Of a DNA stretch of 32,399 nucleotides, positions 1-8,321 are shown piece by piece. Within the stretch, counting starts at the first letter, position 1. Each line of letters opens with the position of its first letter. Where the stretch lies: the NCBI GenBank assembly GCA_024331085.1, contig JANDJG010000020.1:1-32399 (forward strand), in the 5' to 3' direction. Source of the DNA: Nitrospira sp. Lineage in GTDB: Bacteria; Nitrospirota; Nitrospiria; Nitrospirales; Nitrospiraceae. Both the position numbers and the translations under genes were made by a program. Below the pieces are notes generated by a model. It saw nothing but the letters and a program-made list of their open reading frames with translations. It did no database searches and was not told the DNA's origin.

Positions 1-645
1 GGCGACGCACGGCTGGCGCAGGAGGCGGGCTTTGCGGGGTACCTGACCAAACCGATCCGCAAAGCGCAATTGCACGAGTGCCTGCGCCTGGTGCTGGGGC
101 AATCCCTCTCCAGCGTCAATTCCTGGCGGGAGGCTTCGTCCGCTCCGCCGCCGTTGATCACCCGCCACCATGTCGCCGAGGCCGGTGCCACGACCAGGCT
201 TCTCGTCGTGGACGACAATCCGGTCAATCAAAAAGTCGCCGTTCGGATGTTGGAGAAGTTGGGCTATCGAGCGGACGTGGCCGGCAACGGCCATGAGGCG
301 CTGGCCGCCCTCGCGCGCCGCTCTTATGATCTGGTGTTCATGGATTGCCAGATGCCGGAAATGGATGGGTTCGAAGCCACCAGACGCATCCGTGAGCAGG
401 AAGCAAGCCGTCCGGGGTCGCCGGATAAGACGAGTTCTCCGTCCTTGGCCGCTCTTTCCTCAACAAGCCCTGTTTTTTCGGCTATAGATCACCCTCACGT
501 GCCGATCATCGCCATGACCGCCAATGCCATGGAGGCCGACCGCCAACAGTGTCTGGCCTGCGGCATGAACGACTTCATCAGCAAACCGATCACCCGCGAG
601 GCCCTCGAAGGGGTGCTCGCGCGATGGCTGACTGCGCGCGATTGA
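1..645 (+). CDS. Hybrid sensor histidine kinase, C-terminal part with receiver domains (5' truncated)
   Basis: The frame is open from the first base, so the gene begins outside the window. The first ~30 residues are the end of one receiver domain, recognisable by the FAGYLTKPIRKAQL segment with the conserved Lys-Pro. A linker of ~30 residues follows, then a complete receiver: acidic pocket VVDDN, phospho-acceptor Asp in MDCQMPEMDGFEA, Thr in IIAMTANA and Lys in FISKPI. Two tandem receivers at a C-terminus are typical of BarA/ArcB-like hybrid kinases. The kinase core is not visible, so a stand-alone multi-receiver regulator is possible. A low-complexity Ser/Pro-rich stretch of ~30 residues (about 400-490 in the DNA) lengthens the loop before the fourth strand. 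No output domain follows. Confident for the receiver, less so for the whole protein. Confidence 0.88.
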   Translation, partial: GDARLAQEAGFAGYLTKPIRKAQLHECLRLVLGQSLSSVNSWREASSAPPPLITRHHVAEAGATTRLLVVDDNPVNQKVAVRMLEKLGYRADVAGNGHEALAALARRSYDLVFMDCQMPEMDGFEATRRIREQEASRPGSPDKTSSPSLAALSSTSPVFSAIDHPHVPIIAMTANAMEADRQQCLACGMNDFISKPITREALEGVLARWLTARD

Positions 646-747
646 CGACGAGTTCCTTCCCCCGACTCCTCATCGCGGTTTCAGCCCCGCCGATGCGAGC
701 CGAGACGCAGAGGTTCGGCGATGGCTCGATCTGTTCGCCGGCCCGGA

Positions 748-777
748 TTGACACCTTCCAACCCGCCTGACTACGAT
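748..777 (+). promoter_or_regulatory. Sigma70-type promoter upstream of the YqhA-like gene
   Basis: A perfect -35 TTGACA (748-753) and a -10-like TACGAT (772-777) are separated by 18 bases. Transcription would begin near 784, leaving a ~32-base leader before the ATG at 816. Predicted from sequence only. Confidence 0.5.
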
Positions 778-815
778 ACGGCCCGCCTCGTCGTAGGCGC
801 CGTCAACAGATTCTT

Positions 816-1385
816 ATGGCCGACGATTCCATCACCCAAGTCCGAGACAGAACGACTCAACCTCCTCCTGTTCCGCTCTCACGCGCGGAGCATTGGTTCG
901 AGGTCGTCGTCTTCGCCAGCCGATGGATCCAAGCTCCGTTGTACGCCGGTCTCATCGTGGCGGAATTGCTCTATGCCTACAAATTTCTGGTGGAACTCTG
1001 GGAAATGGCGATCCACATTCATCAGATGGACGAAACCGTGTTCATGCTGGGAGTGTTGGGATTGATCGACGTCACCATGGTTGCGAACCTCTTGACCATG
1101 GTCGTAATCGGGGGCTATGCCACCTTCGTGAGCAAGCTGGACTTGGAGACCCATCCCGACCGGCCCGATTGGCTGAGCCACGTCGATCCCGGCACCATCA
1201 AGGTCAAGCTGGCGGCCTCGCTGATCGGCATCTCCAGCATCCATCTCCTGAAGGCCTTCGTGGACGTGGCGAACGAGAACCCCGACCATATCAAGTGGAA
1301 AATTTTCATCCACCTCACCTTTCTCGGCTCCGCTATTCTGCTCGCCTGGACCGACAAGATCATGCAGAAAGACAAAAATCACTGA
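816..1385 (+). CDS. UPF0114/YqhA family inner-membrane protein
   Basis: This 189-residue protein has the layout of the YqhA/UPF0114 family (TIGR00645): an N-terminal amphipathic part (EHWFEVVVFASRWIQAPLYA), three to four hydrophobic helices, and the charged WLSHVDPGTIKVKLAASL and ISSIHLLKAF segments typical of the family. The family is found in the inner membrane of many proteobacteria and has no established biochemical function. The ATG at 816 has no convincing Shine-Dalgarno sequence, but the ORF begins there and a good promoter lies 39 bases upstream. The gene stands alone, convergent with the HerA-like gene on the other strand. Family assignment is by recognition of the conserved segments. 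No role in the cell can be stated. Confidence 0.85.
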   Translation: MADDSITQVRDRTTQPPPVPLSRAEHWFEVVVFASRWIQAPLYAGLIVAELLYAYKFLVELWEMAIHIHQMDETVFMLGVLGLIDVTMVANLLTMVVIGGYATFVSKLDLETHPDRPDWLSHVDPGTIKVKLAASLIGISSIHLLKAFVDVANENPDHIKWKIFIHLTFLGSAILLAWTDKIMQKDKNH

Positions 1386-1440
1386 CCAGAAGCCGCTCCC
1401 CGCCACGGTCGTTCGTGCGGCGAACACCTCCGTTGTCTGA

Positions 1441-1457
1441 GCCCTGTTCTTAAGGGC
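1441..1457. terminator. Weak stem-loop between convergent genes
   Basis: GCCCT and AGGGC form a 5-bp perfect stem around a 7-base loop between the stops of the two convergent genes. No T-tract follows, so this is at best a weak bidirectional terminator. Confidence 0.2.
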
Positions 1458-1481
1458 ATGCGCCAGAACATACCGGGCGAA

Positions 1482-3953
1482 TCATGACCAGGCCGGCAGA
1501 AGGGATCCATCCGGACTACGCCAATGGGGGGTCCACGCGAGAGCCGCGAGTTTCACGGTGATATTCGCCTTCGTCGGTTTAATAGAGATGGATTCCAGCG
1601 GTTCGCTCAAGGGATCGATGGCGGCGGCGAGCGCCTCGCTTTCCGCTTTGAACTGGGCTTCGATGTCCGCCAACTGCTGTTGAAGGGCCGCAAGGTTTTC
1701 TTCCGCCGCTCCGACGTCTTTCGATTCCTTGATGGCCCGACCGGCCCCACGGATCGCCGTGGCGGCCCGCCCGATGTTCGCGGCACTGATGGTCTTGCGC
1801 CCAAGAAACGCGCCGAGGAGAGACGCCCCGACCGTGATCGCCGCTTGGACCTGGCTGGTCCGTGCCTCCGTTGCCTGCTTGGCCTTGATCTGCTCGGCCC
1901 GTCTGATCCGGTCCTGGATCGCGGCGATTTTCGGCGCATACTTCTTTCGCAACGCCTCGACGGCCTGATCCCGCCGCTCGCGCCCAGCCTGTTGCAGCCG
2001 GAGACGAAAGTCCCGTTCCGACTCGCCGGGCTTGGACACTTCCTTGGTGCTGGGACTCCTCAACACCTCCAACTGCCTCGTCCGGTACAGCCACGCGGCA
2101 CACTCCTTATTCCAGTCGGCATAGTGTTTGGCTCTAGCGGCAACGGCGGGCGGCGCAAGAAATTGCGCGCCGACAGCGGGAGCCTGCTCGAGGTCCGCAA
2201 CAGTCACATCAATGGAGCTTGCTTGCTCCCAATCCACCGCCACCGGCCCATCCGCCATGGGGGCCAACAGGGTCACCGACTCCGTGACATCGATGCCGAG
2301 TTTGGAATCGGTGAAGCGAACCTGCGCCGATGCGAGAACCATCGGTGCATAAACCGCTTCGCATCCGCTCGGCTTGGCGCCGCGCAGCGGCACAAAGTAT
2401 TGCGGCACGTCGGGCGGCAACATCGGACGCGAGGCGTGAGAAGTGAGGGGTGAGGAGTGAGGAGAAGCAGTGGATTTCTCTTTCTCCTCACCTTTCACCC
2501 CCACCCCCTTACCCCTCACCGGATCCATCAACGTCTTGATTTGCGTCCTCGTCAGTGGACCGCGCAAATAGGAGAGGCACCAGCGCGTTTCGAACACGAC
2601 CGGTTCATCCTCATGCACGTTGTGCATCAGGAAAATACGATTGCCCAGGCCGGCCAGGATTTGCTCCATGCGGGTTCGATCAAACCGCTGTCCTGAACCG
2701 GCCGAGGCCCCTTCCAATCCTTCGAGCACCCGCGCCTTGTCCCGCTCGGTCTGGAGCCGGCCGATGAACCAGGTGCCGGTGTTGGCCAAGCCCTTGTAGT
2801 CGAGATCGACCGGATTCTGCGTGGCCAACACGACGCCGAGCCCGAAAGCGCGGGCCTGTTTGAGCAACGTGAGCAGGGGCTGTTTGGACGGCGGGTTGGC
2901 CACCGGCGGGAAGTAGCCGAAGATTTCATCCATGTAGAAGATGGCGCGCAGGCTCGTGGTGCCCGATTGCGCGCGCATCCACCCGATCACTTGCCCCAAC
3001 AGCAACGTGACGAAGAACATCCGTTCGGCGTCGTTCAAGTGCGCGATGGAGAAAATCGCATGGCGGGGCTTGCCGGCCGGTGTGTAGAGCAGGGACCGGA
3101 TATCGAGAGCTTCTCCTTCGAGCCAGGCCTGAAATCCCGGAGCGGCCAGCAGATTGTTGAGCTTCATCGCCAAGGCGAACCGGTCTTTCGCGGGAAAGAA
3201 GGACTCGATATCCAGCACGCCGATTTTGGCCACGGGCGGCGTTTGAATGGCGTGAATCAACGAGGCGAGGTCGAGGTCTTCTTCGTTCTGCCAACAGTGA
3301 TTAAAGATCGTGGAGAGCAGAATATGTTCGCGGCTCTGGATCGGATCGGCATCAATCCCGAGCAGGCCGAGCAGGCCCGTCACCGTCGTATTGATCCGCT
3401 CGCGCAACAGTTCCGCATCATCACGGACATCGGCCGCCGGCGCTGCGAACGATTGCATGATCGAGATCGGCACACCGGCGTTGCTGCCCGGCGTGTAGAT
3501 CGCGACCTCGGCCGCCTCTCGCAACCGCTGAATCCGCTCTCCGCTTTGCCCCCATTCCGCCAAACCCCTCTTCCACAGATCGGCCTGTTGCGCCGCGTAC
3601 TCGTCCGGCGAGAGCCCTTTCTTGCGCGCGTCGTCTTCATTGATCCAAGGGCGGAACTCTTCCGTTCTCAAGCCGGGGAACGTCAGCATCAGATTGCCAA
3701 GATCGCCTTTGGGATCGACGATGATCGCCGGGATGCCGTCGATCGCCGCTTCCTCCAACAGCGCGAGGCACAAACCGGTTTTTCCGCTGCCGGTCATGCC
3801 GACGCAGACGGCGTGGGTGACGAGATCCTTTGAGTCGTAGAGCAGCCAGCCGGGCTTGGCCTGCTTGACGGCCAGGTCGTAGGGACGGCCGAGATACAGC
3901 ACGCCAAGCTTTTCGAAATCGTCTGCAGCCGGTTTTTTTCCATCGAGTGACAT
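1482..3953 (-). CDS. HerA/FtsK-superfamily ATPase with C-terminal coiled coil (COG0433-like)
   Basis: An 823-residue P-loop ATPase. Walker A is GMTGSGKTG (residues ~52-60), a VDPKGDLGN segment follows (~80-87), and the Walker B-like FYMDEIFGYFPP lies at ~339-350, followed by the LATQNPVDLDYK sensor stretch (~376-387). This is the arrangement of HerA/DUF87 helicase-like ATPases, which pump DNA or act with nucleases. No NurA-like nuclease is adjacent. The C-terminal third has a charged predicted coiled coil (~650-700), a short Gly/Ala-rich hydrophobic stretch containing GASLLGAFLGRKT, and a second coiled coil (~750-785). The ATG at 3953 is preferred over the GTG at 3962 because AAGGAG lies 8 bases upstream of it, inside the end of the preceding gene. 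Residues ~480-510 are a low-complexity insert. The substrate is unknown. Confidence 0.85.
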   Translation of the reverse strand: MSLDGKKPAADDFEKLGVLYLGRPYDLAVKQAKPGWLLYDSKDLVTHAVCVGMTGSGKTGLCLALLEEAAIDGIPAIIVDPKGDLGNLMLTFPGLRTEEFRPWINEDDARKKGLSPDEYAAQQADLWKRGLAEWGQSGERIQRLREAAEVAIYTPGSNAGVPISIMQSFAAPAADVRDDAELLRERINTTVTGLLGLLGIDADPIQSREHILLSTIFNHCWQNEEDLDLASLIHAIQTPPVAKIGVLDIESFFPAKDRFALAMKLNNLLAAPGFQAWLEGEALDIRSLLYTPAGKPRHAIFSIAHLNDAERMFFVTLLLGQVIGWMRAQSGTTSLRAIFYMDEIFGYFPPVANPPSKQPLLTLLKQARAFGLGVVLATQNPVDLDYKGLANTGTWFIGRLQTERDKARVLEGLEGASAGSGQRFDRTRMEQILAGLGNRIFLMHNVHEDEPVVFETRWCLSYLRGPLTRTQIKTLMDPVRGKGVGVKGEEKEKSTASPHSSPLTSHASRPMLPPDVPQYFVPLRGAKPSGCEAVYAPMVLASAQVRFTDSKLGIDVTESVTLLAPMADGPVAVDWEQASSIDVTVADLEQAPAVGAQFLAPPAVAARAKHYADWNKECAAWLYRTRQLEVLRSPSTKEVSKPGESERDFRLRLQQAGRERRDQAVEALRKKYAPKIAAIQDRIRRAEQIKAKQATEARTSQVQAAITVGASLLGAFLGRKTISAANIGRAATAIRGAGRAIKESKDVGAAEENLAALQQQLADIEAQFKAESEALAAAIDPLSEPLESISIKPTKANITVKLAALAWTPHWRSPDGSLLPAWS
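2424..2516. repeat. In-frame low-complexity inverted repeat inside the HerA-like gene
   Basis: A purine-rich run (about 2443-2466, repeats of GTGAGG/GAGTGAGG) is followed by a pyrimidine-rich run (about 2482-2519, repeats of CTCAC/CACCCC). The two are nearly complementary, so the stretch can fold into a long imperfect hairpin. It is translated as a Lys/Gly/Ser/Thr-rich linker between the ATPase part and the C-terminal part. The composition differs sharply from the flanking coding DNA, which suggests a small repeat element inserted in frame. Confidence 0.6.
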
Positions 3954-3955
3954 GG

Positions 3956-4285
3956 TCACCACTCCTTAAAGATGAGGAAGACGGCGCCGACCATCAGGCC
4001 GAAACCGGCCAGATAGTTCCACTTGAGCGGTTCCTTAAGATAGAGCACTGAAAATACGCAAAACACGACGAGGGTAATCACCTCCTGTATCGTTTTCAAT
4101 TGCGCGGCGGTGAATTCATAGTGACCGATGCGATTGGCCGGCACCTGAAAACAGTACTCGATAAACGCGATGCCCCAACTCACGAGAATCGCCGCCCACA
4201 AGGGCGCGTCCTTGTACTTCAAATGGCCGTACCAGGCGAAGGTCATGAAGATGTTGGAGATGGTCAGCAGGATGATGGTGTGCAT
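3956..4285 (-). CDS. DMT-type small membrane protein, DUF486 family
   Basis: A 109-residue protein with four hydrophobic helices, an N-terminal TISNIFMTFAWYGHLK, a central FIEYCFQVPANRIGHYEF and a hydrophobic C-terminus ending LIFKEW. This is the DUF486 (COG3169) family, relatives of the small multidrug/EamA-type transporters. The PANRIGHYEF and LKTIQEVITL segments are the family's most conserved parts. Transport substrate is unknown. The ATG at 4285 is preceded by AGGAGG at 3-base spacing. The stop lies 2 bases before the ATG of the HerA-like ATPase, whose ribosome-binding site lies within this gene, so the two are probably translationally coupled. A functional link between them is not obvious. 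Confidence 0.85.
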   Translation of the reverse strand: MHTIILLTISNIFMTFAWYGHLKYKDAPLWAAILVSWGIAFIEYCFQVPANRIGHYEFTAAQLKTIQEVITLVVFCVFSVLYLKEPLKWNYLAGFGLMVGAVFLIFKEW

Positions 4286-4574
4286 GAGCCTCCTATGAAA
4301 ACAGCTTGTGACCGACGGCTACTGGCATAAAGCGGCTGCGGGCCATGAGCGCCATCAGCCGCTCCCCCTTCCCTTCTCGGCGGGGGCGGAAGGGATGAGC
4401 ATGGAGGCTTCGCCGTAGCGCCAATTGCCGCGCACTAGCCGACAAATGTGCTGGGCGCCGTTCTGTCAGTTCGTCCGGTAAGGCGCGCAGCCGATAGTAA
4501 GGAAGCAGGCTGGCGTCGAAAGCCATCGCATTACGGCGAAACCGGAACTGCTCGCCCTTGCGCCCCCCTCCCTT

Positions 4575-7082
4575 TCACACCCCCGCCTCCCTCAACACCT
4601 GCCCCGTGTAGGATCGCTTCGATTTCACAATTTCTTTCGGCGGCCCTTCCGCCACAATCTCCCCGCCTCGGTCGCCGCCTTCCGGCCCGAGATCGATGAT
4701 CCAATCGGCGTTCTTGATGACGTCGAGATTGTGTTCAATGACCAGGACCGTGTTGCCGGCTTCGACGAGTCGATCGAGGACATCGAGCAACCGCTGCACG
4801 TCGGCGAAATGGAGGCCGGTCGTGGGTTCGTCGAGGATGTAGAGGGTCCGGCCCGTGGCACGTTTGGAGAGTTCCCGCGACAGTTTGACCCGCTGCGCTT
4901 CTCCGCCTGAAAGGGTCGTAGCCGATTGGCCCAGCTTCACATAGTGGAGCCCGACGTCATGAAGGGTTTGGAGCTTGGCCTTGATGAGCGGAATGTGCTC
5001 AAAAAATTCCAGCGCGTCATCCACCGTCATGTTCAGCACGTCGGCAATGCTCTTGCCCTTGTGCAGAATTTCCAGCGTCTCGCGGTTGTACCGCTGCCCC
5101 TTGCAGACTTCGCACGTCACATACACGTCCGGCAGAAAGTGCATTTCGATCTTGATGAGCCCGTCGCCTTGGCAGGCTTCGCAACGACCGCCTTTGACGT
5201 TGAAACTGTAGCGCCCCGGTTTGTATCCACGGACCCGCGACTCCGGCAAGTTGGAATAGAGATCCCGAATGTAGCCGAACAGGCCGGTGTAGGTCGCAGG
5301 GTTGGAGCGAGGCGTCCGTCCGATCGGCGACTGATCGATGTCGATCACCTTGTCAAGCGCTTCGACGCCCTTCAGCTCCTTGCAGCCGTTGATTTTCGGT
5401 TTTTTGTGATAGAGCATCTGCGAGAGTGAATGGAACAACACCTCCAGCACCAGGGTGCTCTTGCCCGATCCCGACACACCGGTCACGCAGGTGAACAGGC
5501 CGAGGGGGACCTTGGCGGTCACGTTCTTGAGATTGTGCTTGCTCGCGCCCACGACGGAGAGGAACCCCTTGGGCTTCCGCTGTCTCCGCGGCACGGCGAC
5601 GGTTTGCGCTCCGCGTAGATATTGCCCGGTCAACGAATTGGGATCACCCATGACTTCCTGTGGTGTACCCTTGGCGACCACCTGCCCGCCGTGCGACCCC
5701 GCGCCGGGCCCCATATCGAGAATGTAATCGGCCGCCGACATCGTCTCGGCATCGTGCTCGACGACCACCACGGTGTTGCCGAGATCCCGCAGTTTGAGCA
5801 GCGTTTGCAAGAGGCGGCGGTTGTCCCGCTGATGCAGGCCGATCGACGGCTCATCGAGGATGTAGAGCACGCCGACGAGACCGGAACCGATCTGCGTGGC
5901 CAATCGAATTCGCTGTCCTTCGCCGCCGGACAGCGTGGCCGCCGCCCGATCCAGCGTCAGATAATCGAGGCCGACATTCATCAAGAAGCCCAGCCGCTCG
6001 CGGATTTCCTTCAAGATGCGATGCGCGATCACCAATTCGCGGTCCGTCAGCTTGAGCGAGAGGAAAAACTCCGCCGCCGCTCGGATCGAGAAGCTGGTCA
6101 CCTCGGCGATGGACTTCCGCTCGAGCTTGATCGCCAGGCTCTCCGGTTTCAGTCTGGCCCCCCGACAAGTCTCGCAGACGTCGAGCAAGGTGAAATCCTC
6201 TCCCTCGACATGACCGGGGGTCACTTGATAGCCGATGCCGTCGCAGGCCGGGCAAGCGCCGTGCGGGCTATTGAACGAAAAGATGCGCGGCGTGATCTCC
6301 GGATAGCTCACACCACATTGAATACAAGCCAGTTTGTCGCTGTAGAGCCTGGGCTTCCCGTCCTCGGTGAGGACTCCCACCAACCCGCCGGTCAGTCTAA
6401 GAGACGTTTCGACAGAATCGGCCAGCCGCCGCATGAGGGCGTCGCCCTGCTTCATCACGAGGCGATCGACGACGATCTCGATCGTGTGTTTTTTCTGTTT
6501 GTCGAGGACGATGTCTTCGCCAAGATCGACGACCGTGCCGTCGACGCGGGCGCGGACGTAGCCGGCCTTCCGCATCTCCAGCAGTTCTTTCCGATATTCT
6601 CCCTTCCGCCCGCGCACGATCGGCGCCAGGATTTGGAATTTGGCTCCTTCCGGCAGAGTGGCGATGGCGTCCACCATTTGTTGAACGGTCTGCGCGGCGA
6701 TTTCCTCGCCACATTGGAAACAGTATGGACGGCCCACCCGGGCGAACAGCAGGCGGAGATAGTCGTAGATCTCGGTGACCGTCCCGACCGTGGAACGGGG
6801 ATTGTGGCTGGTGCTCTTCTGCTCGATGGAGATGGCGGGCGACAGCCCTTCGATCGAATCGACATCGGGCTTGCCCATTTGTTCCAGGAACTGCCGCGCG
6901 TAAGCGGACAATGACTCGACGTAGCGACGCTGACCCTCGGCATAGATCGTGTCGAAGGCCAGGGACGACTTGCCCGATCCGCTCAAGCCGGTGATGACGA
7001 CGAGCTTGTCGCGCGGGATCTCGACGTCGATGTTCTTGAGATTATGCTCGCGGGCGCCTTTGACAATGATCGAGCCGGGCAT
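4575..7082 (-). CDS. uvrA: UvrABC excinuclease subunit A, compact form lacking the insertion domain
   Basis: Damage-recognition ATPase of nucleotide excision repair, acting as a dimer with UvrB. Two ABC modules are complete: Walker [10 protein letters not shown] (~32-40) and GVSGSGKST (~535-543), signatures LSGGEGQ (~384-390) and LSGGEAQ (~724-730), and Walker [13 protein letters not shown] and [12 protein letters not shown]. The UvrB-binding region (~120-240) is present. Zinc-site cysteines are C253/C256 with C277/C280, and C634/C637 with C657/C660. The protein has 835 residues where the family normally has about 940. The shortfall lies almost wholly between C280 and C303-x2-C306, where only 22 residues replace the roughly 110-residue insertion domain. 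No Shine-Dalgarno precedes the ATG, but TATAAT ends 8 bases upstream, suggesting a leaderless mRNA. No LexA box was recognised. Confidence 0.97.
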   Translation of the reverse strand: MPGSIIVKGAREHNLKNIDVEIPRDKLVVITGLSGSGKSSLAFDTIYAEGQRRYVESLSAYARQFLEQMGKPDVDSIEGLSPAISIEQKSTSHNPRSTVGTVTEIYDYLRLLFARVGRPYCFQCGEEIAAQTVQQMVDAIATLPEGAKFQILAPIVRGRKGEYRKELLEMRKAGYVRARVDGTVVDLGEDIVLDKQKKHTIEIVVDRLVMKQGDALMRRLADSVETSLRLTGGLVGVLTEDGKPRLYSDKLACIQCGVSYPEITPRIFSFNSPHGACPACDGIGYQVTPGHVEGEDFTLLDVCETCRGARLKPESLAIKLERKSIAEVTSFSIRAAAEFFLSLKLTDRELVIAHRILKEIRERLGFLMNVGLDYLTLDRAAATLSGGEGQRIRLATQIGSGLVGVLYILDEPSIGLHQRDNRRLLQTLLKLRDLGNTVVVVEHDAETMSAADYILDMGPGAGSHGGQVVAKGTPQEVMGDPNSLTGQYLRGAQTVAVPRRQRKPKGFLSVVGASKHNLKNVTAKVPLGLFTCVTGVSGSGKSTLVLEVLFHSLSQMLYHKKPKINGCKELKGVEALDKVIDIDQSPIGRTPRSNPATYTGLFGYIRDLYSNLPESRVRGYKPGRYSFNVKGGRCEACQGDGLIKIEMHFLPDVYVTCEVCKGQRYNRETLEILHKGKSIADVLNMTVDDALEFFEHIPLIKAKLQTLHDVGLHYVKLGQSATTLSGGEAQRVKLSRELSKRATGRTLYILDEPTTGLHFADVQRLLDVLDRLVEAGNTVLVIEHNLDVIKNADWIIDLGPEGGDRGGEIVAEGPPKEIVKSKRSYTGQVLREAGV

Positions 7083-7090
7083 GGCGGCGG

Positions 7091-7099
7091 ATTATACCA
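7091..7099 (-). promoter_or_regulatory. Extended -10 promoter of uvrA
   Basis: Read on the minus strand, TGGTATAAT is a consensus extended -10. It ends 8 bases before the uvrA ATG, so transcription would start at or next to the start codon. No good -35 is visible. Confidence 0.55.
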
Positions 7100-7196
7100 T
7101 GCGAGGACTCGACGCATGGCCATACGCCCGGCTCGGCCTTTCGCGCCCCTTGTAGAGACCGCCGAGATTCCCCTCTCCACGGTCCATTTCTTTCGC

Positions 7197-8084
7197 TTAC
7201 GATCGTTCCGGCTTCCTCCCCACCGCCCGAATATTCACGAGCTTATTCAGGACATCAAACCAAAAGGGAGCCCCCAGCGACACCGCCCCCGTCGTTAAAA
7301 ACAATCCTACGACTTTCAACGCCCAGGCTCCTACCCCTTGGGGGAACGACGTCGGAAGCCCCGGCTCGCGCGACCAGCCGAGCGGAAGGCCCAATTTCTT
7401 CGTTTCCTCGGACATCTGTTTGATGAGTTCCACCACCTGCCCATTTTCCTGCGGCAACGGCTCCTTCGCCCTGGCTTCGGCCATCGCCACAAGCGATGCT
7501 CGCATGGTGGCGTCATGGGCCAGCGTGTTTACGATCAACACGGTATCGGCGTTGACGAGGAGGGTGACCGCCAGCGCCCACACAAAGATCAACAATTGCG
7601 CCCTCTTTTTGTACCAGCCGGAGACGCGGTCCATCGCGTCGTCGTACCATCGTTCCACATTCTCGCGCGCTTTTTTGAGGTCATCGCCCGCCTCATCGAT
7701 CAAGTTCAGCAAGACCCGTTTGACCGGCTCATTGGAAAGGGCGGCGACGGAAGCCCGCACCTCGTTCAATGTTCGCGTCTTCGACGACCCCTCAAGGGGG
7801 GCGACCACATCAAACAGCGCCATGGCAAACACACGAGAAGGAATGTAGGACGGCAACCGGCCGGCCCGTCCCAAGTGTTTGACCAACGCATGATCATAGA
7901 GTTGCCGGGCCAGACCCGATCCTTCCGCGTCGTACAACAAGTTGCGCACCCCTTCCCAGAGATTCTTGGCCCGCATGTTGAGAAATCCGGCCACCCACTC
8001 GTTCAAGACAGAACACACCAGCGACAACTGCAGATAGATCAGCGAGAGACTCATTGCAATTTCGAGTGCCTGCGAACCGAACAT
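7197..8084 (-). CDS. Unrecognised membrane protein with three hydrophobic segments
   Basis: A 295-residue protein I do not recognise. The start is the ATG at 8084, where AAGGAGG lies 7 bases upstream. The longer frame to 8234 has no such site and a non-membrane-like leader. An N-terminal hydrophobic helix (about residues 8-35, MSLSLIYLQLSLVCSVLNEW) is followed by ~130 mostly helical, charged residues, a second hydrophobic segment (LLIFVWALAVTLLVNADTVL), a ~70-residue presumably extracytoplasmic loop rich in Glu/Lys, and a C-terminal hydrophobic segment ending in SLGAPFWFDVLNKLVNIRAV. The Trp-Phe-Asp-Val-Leu-Asn-Lys motif looks conserved-like but I cannot name a family. It lies downstream of the ubiE-divergent region and upstream of uvrA on the same strand. 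uvrA has its own promoter, so no functional link is implied. Confidence 0.7.
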   Translation of the reverse strand: MFGSQALEIAMSLSLIYLQLSLVCSVLNEWVAGFLNMRAKNLWEGVRNLLYDAEGSGLARQLYDHALVKHLGRAGRLPSYIPSRVFAMALFDVVAPLEGSSKTRTLNEVRASVAALSNEPVKRVLLNLIDEAGDDLKKARENVERWYDDAMDRVSGWYKKRAQLLIFVWALAVTLLVNADTVLIVNTLAHDATMRASLVAMAEARAKEPLPQENGQVVELIKQMSEETKKLGLPLGWSREPGLPTSFPQGVGAWALKVVGLFLTTGAVSLGAPFWFDVLNKLVNIRAVGRKPERS

Positions 8085-8284
8085 CGCACGACCTCCTTCA
8101 CAGTTCTTTCCTCGCCAGCCCTCTTTTGCTTCACAAACTCCAAGGTGACGAGACAATCTGCGATCGTAAATAGCCAGTGGTCGGAGGATACGCCGTTTTG
8201 ATGAAAGAATCACTCTCCGGTGAGAGGCGCCCACATCCCGAACTTACTCCGTCACCGCTTTCGTCCGGCAACAGAGAAGCCGGC

Positions 8285-8314
8285 TTGACACCGCCTCGAA
8301 GCGGGTGCTACCAC
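8285..8314 (+). promoter_or_regulatory. Promoter of ubiE with extended -10, start codon 7 bases downstream
   Basis: Perfect -35 TTGACA (8285-8290), an 18-base spacer ending in TGC, and a weaker -10 TACCAC (8309-8314). The ATG follows after 7 bases without a Shine-Dalgarno, so the transcript would be leaderless or nearly so. Confidence 0.5.
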
Positions 8315-8321
8315 GGTCCCC

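Noticed and set aside
4293-4526. A 77-codon minus-strand frame between the DUF486 gene and uvrA
   Set aside because: Arg/Leu-rich, with no ribosome-binding site or recognisable motif. The 289-bp gap is treated as non-coding.
5622-6914. A 430-codon open frame antisense to uvrA
   Set aside because: The opposite strand encodes continuous UvrA motifs. The antisense translation shows no domain.
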